Assembly (NCBI RefSeq): GCF_003814005.1
Contig: NZ_CP033898.1
Coordinates: 744,001 to 808,000 of the forward strand
From: Corynebacterium pseudopelargi
GTDB taxonomy: Bacteria; Actinomycetota; Actinomycetes; Mycobacteriales; Mycobacteriaceae
Direction of reading: 5' to 3'
Length of the DNA stretch: 64,000 nt
Both the position numbers and the translations under genes were made by a program. Positions 45,437-54,547 of the stretch are shown piece by piece (within the stretch, counting starts at the first letter, position 1; each line of letters begins with the position of its first letter). Under the pieces are notes generated by a model. The model was not told the DNA's origin and did not search any database. It worked only from the letters and a program-made list of their open reading frames with translations.

Positions 45437-45558
45437 GCAGTTCTTCCCCTTAATTCACATGCTTCACAATTTCGGGGTTTGTGTACGAATAATCGGCGGC
45501 ATGCAGTTATAGTTGCCTAAGATTTGCATTTCTTCCGTAGTTTTAAGGATCCGGTGAC

Positions 45559-46566
45559 GTGAACTCCTATTCCAAAAGGCTCATTGCTGCAGTGAGCTCA
45601 AGCCTCCTGCTGCTTGGCCTGGCGCCAAGTGTGTCGGCAGACGAGGTTGATGCGCTGATTCAACAGATGGACCACATCTCCCATGAAGCCAGTGCCAAAA
45701 ATGAGGAAGTAAAACAGCTTCAGATCGACCTGGAGCGAGGCGACGAAAAGCTTGAAGAGCTCAAAGCGCGCGCTGCAGCAGCGGCAGTAGAAGCCGATAA
45801 GGCCCGCGACCGCGAGCAAAGCTACCGCCAAGAGGTCAACCGCTTGGCAGGCTCGAAGTACCGCGGTGCCACCATTGATCCGCTCAGCAACGCACTGGGC
45901 GCAGATTCGCCCCAGTACGCCATCGACCGCGCCTCCTACATGAGCACACTTACGCGCAACGCCAACGAGGCACTGCAGGATCTGCGCGAGGTTACTCAGC
46001 AAGCCGCCAAGAAGCGCAGCGAGGCCGACCGCTCCGTTGCGGCCGTAACCTATGAGCAGAACTCGCTGAAAAAGCGCGAAGAAGAGCTTGATCGCCAGCA
46101 GTCAGAGCTGAAGCAACGCACGGATGAGATCCTTGATCGCGTCAACGCCCTTTCGCCGGATCAGCGGGCGCGCTGGGAGCTGAAGAATGGTCCGCTGCCC
46201 ATCGACCCTGCAGCGCTTTCCGCAGCGGCCTCTGGCGCCGTCCAGGCAGCATTGAGCAAATTGGGTGCGCCCTATGAGTGGGGTGCCGCAGGCCCTGATT
46301 CCTTCGACTGCTCAGGTCTAGTGGTGTGGTCGTTCCTTCAGCAAGGCAAGCAGGTGCCGCGTACCTCCCAGGCACAAATGGCAGGTGGCACCCCGGTGGA
46401 TGTGAATAACCTGCAGCCGGGCGATGTGGTGGGCTACTACCCAGGTGCCACCCACGTGGGCATCTACATTGGCGATGGCAAATTAGTGCATGCCTCCGAC
46501 TACGGCATCCCGGTTCAAGTTGTTGCCGTAGATTCCATGCCCATCTACGGTGCACGACGCTACTAA
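45559..46566 (+). CDS. secreted NlpC/P60 hydrolase with N-terminal coiled coil (RipA-like)
   Basis: 335 residues from a GTG start. The signal peptide ends near SVSA (residue 27). Residues 30-205 are predicted coiled coil, rich in E, K, Q and A, in two long stretches, as in RipA and other regulated wall hydrolases where this part inhibits or positions the enzyme. The NlpC/P60 domain at about 222-335 has the triad C251 (FDCSGLVVW), H299 (THVGIYIG) and H311. It is expected to cut stem peptides at division septa. pimB begins 2 nt after its stop. Confidence 0.93.
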   Translation: MNSYSKRLIAAVSSSLLLLGLAPSVSADEVDALIQQMDHISHEASAKNEEVKQLQIDLERGDEKLEELKARAAAAAVEADKARDREQSYRQEVNRLAGSKYRGATIDPLSNALGADSPQYAIDRASYMSTLTRNANEALQDLREVTQQAAKKRSEADRSVAAVTYEQNSLKKREEELDRQQSELKQRTDEILDRVNALSPDQRARWELKNGPLPIDPAALSAAASGAVQAALSKLGAPYEWGAAGPDSFDCSGLVVWSFLQQGKQVPRTSQAQMAGGTPVDVNNLQPGDVVGYYPGATHVGIYIGDGKLVHASDYGIPVQVVAVDSMPIYGARRY

Positions 46567-46568
46567 CC

Positions 46569-47699
46569 GTGCCTAAGCTGCTCCTGGTTACCAACGACTT
46601 CCCTCCAACCCTTGGAGGGATTCAGTCATACCTGCGTGATTTTCTAGCCACGCTGCCGAGTGAAGATGTGGTGGTCTTTGCCTCCACTCAAGACGAGGCC
46701 GCAGCAAAGCGCTACGACGAACACCTCGAGTATCCGGTATATCGCTGGCCGCATAAGGTCATGTTGCCCACCCCGGCTACTGCGCGCCGTATGCAAGAGA
46801 TCATTGCCAAAGAGGGCATTGAAACGGTCTGGTTCGGCGCAGCCGCCCCTTTGGCCTTGATGGCTGCCAGGGCTCGCAAGGCTGGTGCGCGCCGCGTGAT
46901 CGCCTCGACCCACGGCCATGAGGTGGGCTGGGCCATGACGCCCATTGCCCGGCAGCTTCTTCGCGTGATTGGCAATAACGTCGATGTCATCACCTATATC
47001 TCGGATTACACCCTCCGGCGTATCCAAGGTGCCTTTGGTACCCATGCGGCCTTCGAGCATTTGCCCTCGGGCGTGAGCCCGCAGCGTTTTAGTCCACCTG
47101 AGAATGTGGCCCAGATCCGCGAGGCACTTGGTTGGCAAGACCATCTGGTGGTGCTGTGTACTTCGCGCTTGGTGGCTCGCAAGGGCCAAGATACGCTGCT
47201 TCAGGCCTGGCCTGAGGTGTTGCGCAGGCACCCTCAAGCGCGCCTGGTTATCGTGGGCCAGGGCAGTTATGAGTCAAAGCTGCGCAAGCTTCGCGCTGGG
47301 CTTGGCCCTGATGCCCGTAGCGTTTCGATGCCGGGCCGTGTGTCAGAGCAGACCATGGAGCAGATGCTGCAAGGGGCCGATGTGTTTGCCATGCCTTGTC
47401 GCACTCGCGGCTATGGCCTTGATGTGGAAGGCCTGGGCATTGTCTACCTGGAGGCGCAAGCAGCAGGTTTGCCGGTGATCGCCGGTGATTCCGGTGGGGC
47501 GCCAGAAACGGTGACTTTGGATACGGCCATTGTGGTGCCAGGTGGCAATGTGGCTGAGCTCGTTGATGCGCTCGACCAGCTTTTGGGCAACGCTGAACGT
47601 CGAAAAGCTATGTCTTTAGCTTCTCGACGCCACATCGAACAGCATTGGACATGGGAAATTATGGGTGCTCGCCTGCGCGCCATCGTGGGGTTTAGCTAA
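46569..47699 (+). CDS. pimB: GDP-mannose-dependent mannosyltransferase PimB'
   Basis: 376 residues, GT-B fold, family GT4. It adds the second mannose (alpha-1,6) to phosphatidylinositol monomannoside on the inner face of the membrane, the base of PIMs and lipomannan. The start VPKLLLVTNDFPPTLGGIQS holds the nucleotide-sugar GGIQ loop. The donor-binding region has RLVARKGQDTLLQAWPEV and the GT4 E-x7-E motif in GLDVEGLGIVYLEAQAAGLPV. Position after two NlpC genes and before glk fits the corynebacterial pimB' locus. The C-terminal coding part holds a strong 13-bp hairpin. Confidence 0.93.
   Translation: MPKLLLVTNDFPPTLGGIQSYLRDFLATLPSEDVVVFASTQDEAAAKRYDEHLEYPVYRWPHKVMLPTPATARRMQEIIAKEGIETVWFGAAAPLALMAARARKAGARRVIASTHGHEVGWAMTPIARQLLRVIGNNVDVITYISDYTLRRIQGAFGTHAAFEHLPSGVSPQRFSPPENVAQIREALGWQDHLVVLCTSRLVARKGQDTLLQAWPEVLRRHPQARLVIVGQGSYESKLRKLRAGLGPDARSVSMPGRVSEQTMEQMLQGADVFAMPCRTRGYGLDVEGLGIVYLEAQAAGLPVIAGDSGGAPETVTLDTAIVVPGGNVAELVDALDQLLGNAERRKAMSLASRRHIEQHWTWEIMGARLRAIVGFS
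47598..47629. repeat. hairpin of the repeat motif inside pimB
   Basis: CGTCGAAAAGCTA (47598-47610) and TAGCTTCTCGACG (47617-47629) pair at 12 of 13 positions around a 6-nt loop. The left arm shares CGTCGAAAAGCT with the 16-bp repeat. Confidence 0.65.
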
Positions 47700-47778
47700 A
47701 GCGCTTCACAGGCAGATATACTGCTTTGCTTAGACATCAGGTGTACAAAGACCTGCCCCGGACGCAGAAGGCCTCACC

Positions 47779-48720
47779 ATGCCGCTTATCCAACCCGACC
47801 AACCCGTGACCGTCGGTTTTGATATTGGTGGCACCAATCTTCGCGCGGCCGTGGTGGCATCGGGTGCGATCATCGAGCAGCGATCCGTGGACACACCAAA
47901 AGATGCCGAACAGCTCCAGCGAAGCATCGTCGAATTAGTCGAAGCAATCCGCGAACACTACAACGTCACCGGCGTAGGACTTGCCATCGCGGGCTTTTTA
48001 GACCCAGCGTGCGAAGTGGTGCGCTTTGCCCCGCACCTGCCGTGGCGCGACCGCGAAGTGCGCAAAGAACTCAGCCAGGCCCTGGGCCTACCAGTACGCC
48101 TGGAACACGACGCCAACTCCGCCGCCTGGGGCGAATACCGCTTCGGTGCCGCCCAAGGGGTAGACAATTGGGTGCTGTTTGCCGTTGGAACGGGCATCGG
48201 TGCCACCTTGATGGATCAAGGCGAGATCTATCGCGGCGCTTTCGGCACAGCACCGGAATTCGGGCACCTTTGCGTGGTGCCAAACGGAAGGCCTTGCCCT
48301 TGCGGGAAACGTGGCTGCCTTGAGCGCTACTGCTCCGGCACCGCGCTGGTACAAACCGCGAAGGAGATGCTTGAAGCGCAGCCAGAACGCCCCTCGGTAC
48401 TGCGTAATCAAGGCGACTTCAGCGGCAAAGCAGTGATGCAAGCAGCACGCGAAGGCGATGCACTGGCCCTTGAGGTATTCGAAGACTTTGCCACCTGGCT
48501 GGGTCGGGCACTGTCGATCGTGGCCGATGTGCTTGATCCAGGCTTGATCGTCATTGGCGGCGGCGTGGCCAGCGCCTGTGATCTCTACATGGACCGAGCA
48601 CAAGAAGTGCTTGCCCAATCCATCGTGGGGGCGGGGCACCGACCACTGCCGCAAGTTCGATGTGCGCAACTTGGCGGAGATGCCGGCATGATCGGTGTGG
48701 CCGATTTAGCTGGGCAGTAG
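47779..48720 (+). CDS. glk: glucokinase (ROK family)
   Basis: 313 residues. ROK-family sugar kinase: the ATP-binding start VTVGFDIGGTNLRAAVV, the catalytic Asp in RLEHDANSAAWGEYRFGA, GTGIGATLMDQGEIYRG and the zinc-binding ROK signature CPCGKRGCLERYCSG. The C-terminal GLIVIGGGVASA is the adenosine motif. Corynebacterial Glk is at this place after pimB. AGAAGG sits 8 nt before the ATG. It phosphorylates intracellular glucose with ATP; no helix-turn-helix is present, so it is not a ROK repressor. Confidence 0.94.
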   Translation: MPLIQPDQPVTVGFDIGGTNLRAAVVASGAIIEQRSVDTPKDAEQLQRSIVELVEAIREHYNVTGVGLAIAGFLDPACEVVRFAPHLPWRDREVRKELSQALGLPVRLEHDANSAAWGEYRFGAAQGVDNWVLFAVGTGIGATLMDQGEIYRGAFGTAPEFGHLCVVPNGRPCPCGKRGCLERYCSGTALVQTAKEMLEAQPERPSVLRNQGDFSGKAVMQAAREGDALALEVFEDFATWLGRALSIVADVLDPGLIVIGGGVASACDLYMDRAQEVLAQSIVGAGHRPLPQVRCAQLGGDAGMIGVADLAGQ

Positions 48721-48778
48721 CTCAAAACGCAGCCTGTGTAATCACAGATAATCGCACCTAAATCCCTTGATAATTTCT

Positions 48779-48808
48779 TTGAAAAAATCTCAGGGACTGC
48801 GATATTGT
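48779..48808 (+). promoter_or_regulatory. promoter of plsC (leaderless)
   Basis: TTGAAA (48779-48784), an 18-nt spacer and TATTGT (48803-48808), then 7 nt to the ATG at 48816. Good -35 and -10, no ribosome site. Confidence 0.6.
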
Positions 48809-48815
48809 CAATTGC

Positions 48816-49565
48816 ATGCGAATCCTCGGAAGTGCGAACATCCCCAACAAGTGGTACTGGGTTTTCAAGCATGTGCTCATCGGGCCTTGGCTGAAAGTAC
48901 TCAACCGCCCCGAGGTTGAACACATCGAGCGCATCCCCAACGAAGGCCCTGCCATTTTGGCCTCCAACCACCAGGCCGTGATGGATTCCTTCTACTTCCC
49001 GCTGGTGTGCGAACGCCAGCTCACCTTCCCCGCAAAAAGCGAGTACTTCACCGGCACCTCGCTCGTAGGGAAGTTGCAGAAGTGGTTTTTTACCTCTGTA
49101 GGCCAGATGCCCATCGAGCGCGGATCTGCAGAAGCAGGTGACCAGCTCCTCGAGGCTGCCACCAAGGTGCTCGATAATGGCGATCTCTTTGGCATCTACC
49201 CCGAAGGCACACGTTCTCCCGATGGGCGCGTGTACAAAGGCAAGTCGGGAATGGCGCGCATCGCCCTGCTCTCAGGGGTAGACGTGATCCCCGTAGCCAT
49301 GATCGATACGCGCAAAGCAAACCCAATCGGCTCCTGGATTCCCCGCCCCGCCAAGGTGCGAATGAAAATTGGTAAGCCGATTGCGCCTCGTGCCTTCGTG
49401 GAAGAAGCAGGCCTGGATCCCGATTCTTATGAAGCAGCGCGCTACCTCACCGACCACGTCATGCATGTGCTTGCCGATCTCGTGGGTGTGGAATACGTAG
49501 ACATGTATGCCTCTGAGGTCAAAGCATCGCTGGAAGCAGGCAAGGGGTACCCCGAGGGTATCTAA
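48816..49565 (+). CDS. plsC: 1-acylglycerol-3-phosphate acyltransferase family
   Basis: 249 residues. The acyltransferase motifs are NHQAVMD (H52 and D57) and YPEGTRSPDGR (E130-R133), with the hydrophobic block FPLVCERQLTFPAKSE between them and VIPVAMIDTRKANPIG after. It forms phosphatidic acid from lysophosphatidic acid or acylates a related lipid. The gene is regularly downstream of glk in corynebacteria. In this envelope-rich area an alternative substrate such as a PIM precursor cannot be excluded. Confidence 0.88.
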   Translation: MRILGSANIPNKWYWVFKHVLIGPWLKVLNRPEVEHIERIPNEGPAILASNHQAVMDSFYFPLVCERQLTFPAKSEYFTGTSLVGKLQKWFFTSVGQMPIERGSAEAGDQLLEAATKVLDNGDLFGIYPEGTRSPDGRVYKGKSGMARIALLSGVDVIPVAMIDTRKANPIGSWIPRPAKVRMKIGKPIAPRAFVEEAGLDPDSYEAARYLTDHVMHVLADLVGVEYVDMYASEVKASLEAGKGYPEGI

Positions 49566-49585
49566 ACCCCTCCTTAGCGCTTAAG

Positions 49586-49648
49586 AGCCACGAAACCACC
49601 TGGATGCGGCTTGATTTCGCCCCATCTCGAAGGTGTTTCGTGGCTTTG
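49586..49648 (+). terminator. terminator after plsC
   Basis: AGCCACGAAACCACCT (49586-49601) pairs with AGGTGTTTCGTGGCT (49631-49645) with one deletion; a weak TTTGATT follows. Confidence 0.6.
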
Positions 49649-49879
49649 ATTGCGTGAGGTGACTATGCAGCGCCGAAAAGCGGCGCTACACTGGAAATTT
49701 GTTTGTGTGTCAGCATTGCGGCGCAAGTGCTCGCCCACCCCTTTACGGACCAAGCCAACCAACACACCTCAACGTTGGAGCAGCAGCAACTTCCGCACCC
49801 CGCAGCACTGACAGCAACAAGACGATGTTGCCCTAAACATCGCACCGTGTCCCTTGCATGTCCCTCGGAAGGAAACCTC

Positions 49880-51037
49880 GTGTCAGTCGCGCCTCAACAA
49901 CGCATGGCGTGGCCAGACGTGGCCAAAGGGCTTTCCATCCTCGGAGTGGTGCTACTACACATCACCTTGGCCGTTCCCGACGGCTCAGAGACATTCGGCG
50001 CCCACGTCAATGAGCTGATCGCTCCTTTGAGAATGCCACTGTTTTTCTTAGTCAGCGGCTTCTTTTCCATCAAAGTATTTCGCTTCAACTTCATCCAACT
50101 GTGGACCAAACGGCTATGGTTCCTCGCGGTGCCCTACCTGTGCTGGGCTCCAGTGGAGATGTGGCTAAAAAACTATGAGTGGCACGAATTTCTAGGCCAA
50201 CCCATGCCAGAGAAGGACTACTACATCGATTCGCTCATTGAGTCGAGCAACATGTACTGGTTCTTGCATTCACTCGTGCTTTTTACCCTCGTGCTCTGGG
50301 CCAGCAAAGTGCTGCCTGCCTGGGCGCGCTGGGCATTCCTCGTCGCGGTGGTAATCTGCGCCCCCTGGCTGCCATACCCGCCCCTGGTAGCCAAGGTATC
50401 GACCTACCTGCCGTGCTTCCTTCTCGGTGCCTACGGCAGACCCGCCATTGAGCGCTTTGCTCTTGATGCACTCAAACCCTGGGCGCTGATCACCGGGCTA
50501 CTGAGCTATGTTGCTGCCAAGGAAATCCTGGACAACTACGAGGTGATTGCCGATCCTCAAATACGCCAAGTGCTGAATACCGTAGCCATGCTGCTGCACC
50601 TTCCAGGCGGGATCATCTTCGTGGTGCTCCTAGCCAAGATTCCCGTGCTTGGAGAAGCACTCAAGCGCATCGGCCGACACACCCTCGTGATTTATATCAG
50701 CCACCCCATCGCGCTTACCGTGATCTTCGGCTACGGCTTCCGCTATCGCGAAGGAGGCATTGGCCTCGATGTTCCCGAATTGATGGGCCATACCAGTACC
50801 TGGGTGCTGCTATGCATCCCGGTAACCATCGCCGGAGCATTCGCCATGCAGATGCTGAGCAAAGTACCGGTCATTGGTTGGACGCTGTTTCCCCCAAGCC
50901 CAGAGGCGCTGCATGCCCGTCTGCGCCCCCACAGCGCCAAGGCGCGAGAAAGAATGCGCGCCATGCGAGCCCTGCACCCGGTAGAACGCCGGGCGCGTGA
51001 GCAAGCACAGCGCGAAGATAGGCAAGCGCTGCAATAG
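49880..51037 (+). CDS. acyltransferase 3 family membrane protein
   Basis: 385 residues from the GTG at 49880, with GGAAGGAAA 4 nt upstream; the frame extends further but the added residues look non-coding. About ten helices. The start RMAWPDVAKGLSILGVVLLH with its arginine-free DxxKG and the His at the end of helix 1 is the acyltransferase-3 signature; PLFFLVSGFF follows. The last 45 residues are soluble and strongly basic (RPHSAKARERMRAMRALHP and onwards). The family transfers acetyl, succinyl or other acyl groups to sugars and lipids of the envelope. Substrate unknown; proximity to PIM and lipomannan genes suggests a glycolipid. Confidence 0.83.
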   Translation: MSVAPQQRMAWPDVAKGLSILGVVLLHITLAVPDGSETFGAHVNELIAPLRMPLFFLVSGFFSIKVFRFNFIQLWTKRLWFLAVPYLCWAPVEMWLKNYEWHEFLGQPMPEKDYYIDSLIESSNMYWFLHSLVLFTLVLWASKVLPAWARWAFLVAVVICAPWLPYPPLVAKVSTYLPCFLLGAYGRPAIERFALDALKPWALITGLLSYVAAKEILDNYEVIADPQIRQVLNTVAMLLHLPGGIIFVVLLAKIPVLGEALKRIGRHTLVIYISHPIALTVIFGYGFRYREGGIGLDVPELMGHTSTWVLLCIPVTIAGAFAMQMLSKVPVIGWTLFPPSPEALHARLRPHSAKARERMRAMRALHPVERRAREQAQREDRQALQ

Positions 51038-51062
51038 CCAGCGCTGCTCGATTCGAGTCTGC

Positions 51063-52352
51063 TTAAGACGCCGCGTTGCTTGAAGCAGCAAGCCCCGCTG
51101 GCTTCGAGCGCACCGCGTAGACACACATGAGCAGGATGGCGATCACCGCGAGCTCCACATAGGCATTGCCATAGAACTGCTGGACCAAGCTCCACGTGCG
51201 TTCAGCATCGCCGTCTCGCGGCAAATTCCAGTGGGGTGCGTGCAGCGCGGTTGCTGTCCACAGCACAGTAAAAGCCCCGAGCAACCAACTGGAATGCTCA
51301 ATGGCTGCATAACTGAGTGCCAGTAGGGCAGGGGCAACCCACACCCAGTGGTGGGTCCACGACACCGGCGAGCACAACAACGCCACCGCCGAGTTCGCCA
51401 CCACCGCGTACACCACCGCTGCATCATCGCCACGCATCGAGACTTTCCACATGGCATAGGCAATCAACGCGATGCTCAACAACACCAGCAACAGCCACAA
51501 CGCAGAAGACTCCACCCCTGCGCGCGCAAGCACGCCGCGGATGGACTGGTTGCTTGGCCACGCAAGGTTGCCAATGCGCTCAGGATCGCGCAGGGTGCTA
51601 AACCAGTAGGTGCTTGAGCTGGCGGGTGCCAAAATCCAGGCAATAGCACTGAGCACAATCGCGCTCAGGACCGAGGTGATAGCGGCGCGCCATTGGCGGT
51701 TGACCAAGAAGTAGAGGCCAAACACAGCGGGCGTGAGCTTAATGGCTGCAGCAAACCCAACGAGGATGCCTCGGGGCAGTCGTTTGTGCTTCGGCACAAT
51801 GTCGAGCACCACCAGCCACATCAACACCACATTGACCTGTGAGAAGCTCATCGTTTCTCGCAGTGGCTCAAGCACGAGCATAAGCGGCAGAACCACCGTT
51901 GCTAGGCCACGCACTTGGCCCGGAGTCCAAGTAGGCAGCAGGCGACGGCTCACCATTACCAACACATGCCACAGCAGCAAGGCGGTGATCACGTTGAGCA
52001 CCGTGGCTCCGGTATTGACCGGTACGAGCACGAAGGGGCTAAACACGATGGCGGCAAGCGGTGGGTAGGTAAAGGGCAGATTGATGCCCCACACCGAATA
52101 ATCGCGGGTATAGAGGTTCTCGCCTGCTAAATAGGCTTTAGCGCCTTCGCGGTAGACATCGAAATCGATGTGGTAGCGAAACCACTCATCTACGCTCAGC
52201 GTGCCAAAGGGAACGGCGTAGAGCGTGTTGGAAAGGTTCCACATCACCATCCAGGCGCAAGCAATCAGCACGGCCACTGTCACCACGAAGGGGTGGCTGA
52301 CGATGCGCGCTAGTTCGGGCAGCGTTCGTTGGGGTGTTGGCGTATGGGTCAC
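51063..52352 (-). CDS. DUF2029/GT87 mannosyltransferase
   Basis: 429 residues with about ten helices; GT-C type. The first extracytoplasmic loop carries DFDVYREGAKAYLAGENLYTRD, the acidic DxD-like catalytic region typical of GT87 polyprenol-phosphate-mannose enzymes; PFTYPPLAAIVFSPF and GFAAAIKLTPAVFGLYFLV are further family blocks. Corynebacteria have such a gene near pimB and mptA for alpha-1,2 mannose branching of lipomannan (I recall it as MptC), so this role is likely but not proven. Transcribed convergently with the acyltransferase 3 gene, 25 nt apart. Confidence 0.8.
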   Translation of the reverse strand: MTHTPTPQRTLPELARIVSHPFVVTVAVLIACAWMVMWNLSNTLYAVPFGTLSVDEWFRYHIDFDVYREGAKAYLAGENLYTRDYSVWGINLPFTYPPLAAIVFSPFVLVPVNTGATVLNVITALLLWHVLVMVSRRLLPTWTPGQVRGLATVVLPLMLVLEPLRETMSFSQVNVVLMWLVVLDIVPKHKRLPRGILVGFAAAIKLTPAVFGLYFLVNRQWRAAITSVLSAIVLSAIAWILAPASSSTYWFSTLRDPERIGNLAWPSNQSIRGVLARAGVESSALWLLLVLLSIALIAYAMWKVSMRGDDAAVVYAVVANSAVALLCSPVSWTHHWVWVAPALLALSYAAIEHSSWLLGAFTVLWTATALHAPHWNLPRDGDAERTWSLVQQFYGNAYVELAVIAILLMCVYAVRSKPAGLAASSNAAS

Positions 52353-52498
52353 ACTGGCTGATTCTAGATCCCCATCGAAGGGTGCGGTGAGATCGCCTTG
52401 GTAGCCGTGGTTTAGGCTTGGTGGTGGCGCAGAAAAGCGAAGAGAAATTTCAGCGTGAGCAAAAAACCCAACGCCTAAAAAAGTAAGGTTGCCCGGCA

Positions 52499-53014
52499 GT
52501 GCGGTATTTCTACGACACCGAGTTCATTGAAGATGGCTCCACCATCGAGCTCGTCTCCATTGGCATCGTTGGCGAAGACGGCAGCGAATACTACGCCGTT
52601 TCTACTGAGGCGAACCACCAACTGGCTAATCGCTGGGTTCGTGACAATGTGCTAAACAAGCTGCCCAATCCTTCCAACCAAGCGTGGAAGTCCCGAGAGA
52701 CGATCCGCCGCGAGGTGCTTGAGTTTCTTACCCGCCACGACGATCGCCCCCAGCTTTGGGCGTGGGTGGGCGCCTATGACCATGTGGTGTTGGCGCAGCT
52801 TTGGGGTGATATGCGCAGCCTTCCAAAACAGCTCCCGCACTATACCCGTGAACTGCGGCAATACTGGGAGATGGCCGGAAAACCTTCGCTTCCGGAGGTG
52901 CCAGCCGGCAGCCACGATGCGTTGGTGGATGCGCGCCATAACTTAGAAAAGTTCAAGGCCTGCATGCAGGTGTTACCGCTGGATGCTTCCAACCATTTCC
53001 AGTTTCGGGGTTGA
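52499..53014 (+). CDS. 3'-5' exoribonuclease, Rv2179c type
   Basis: 171 residues from GTG. DEDD-type RNase of the group defined by mycobacterial Rv2179c. The catalytic acids are D6 and E8 (YFYDTEFIEDGSTIEL), a third in WVGAYDHVVLAQLWGD and the last with its His in AGSHDALVDARHN. VRDNVLNKLP is also conserved. It trims 3' ends of RNA and was reported as a polyadenylate-preferring enzyme in mycobacteria. The gene lies directly before aroG, as in other corynebacteria. Confidence 0.9.
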   Translation: MRYFYDTEFIEDGSTIELVSIGIVGEDGSEYYAVSTEANHQLANRWVRDNVLNKLPNPSNQAWKSRETIRREVLEFLTRHDDRPQLWAWVGAYDHVVLAQLWGDMRSLPKQLPHYTRELRQYWEMAGKPSLPEVPAGSHDALVDARHNLEKFKACMQVLPLDASNHFQFRG

Positions 53015-53051
53015 GTTTTCTATCAAGGTTGCCCCCGCTAGATGCGCTTAA

Positions 53052-54488
<1,437 letters not shown>

Positions 54489-54511
54489 TTTGGGCTAGCA
54501 CCGCACAAAAC

Positions 54512-54539
54512 AACGCCGCGCTTATTCAAGCGCGGCGTT
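54512..54539. terminator. bidirectional terminator between aroG and pknL
   Basis: AACGCCGCGCTT and AAGCGCGGCGTT form a perfect 12-bp stem with a 4-nt loop. Confidence 0.85.
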
Positions 54540-54547
54540 TGGCGTTA

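Noticed and set aside
49703..49879. N-terminal extension of the acyltransferase 3 gene
   Set aside because: The added 59 residues are hydrophilic and low-complexity, with no ribosome site, whereas GTG at 49880 has GGAAGGAAA upstream.
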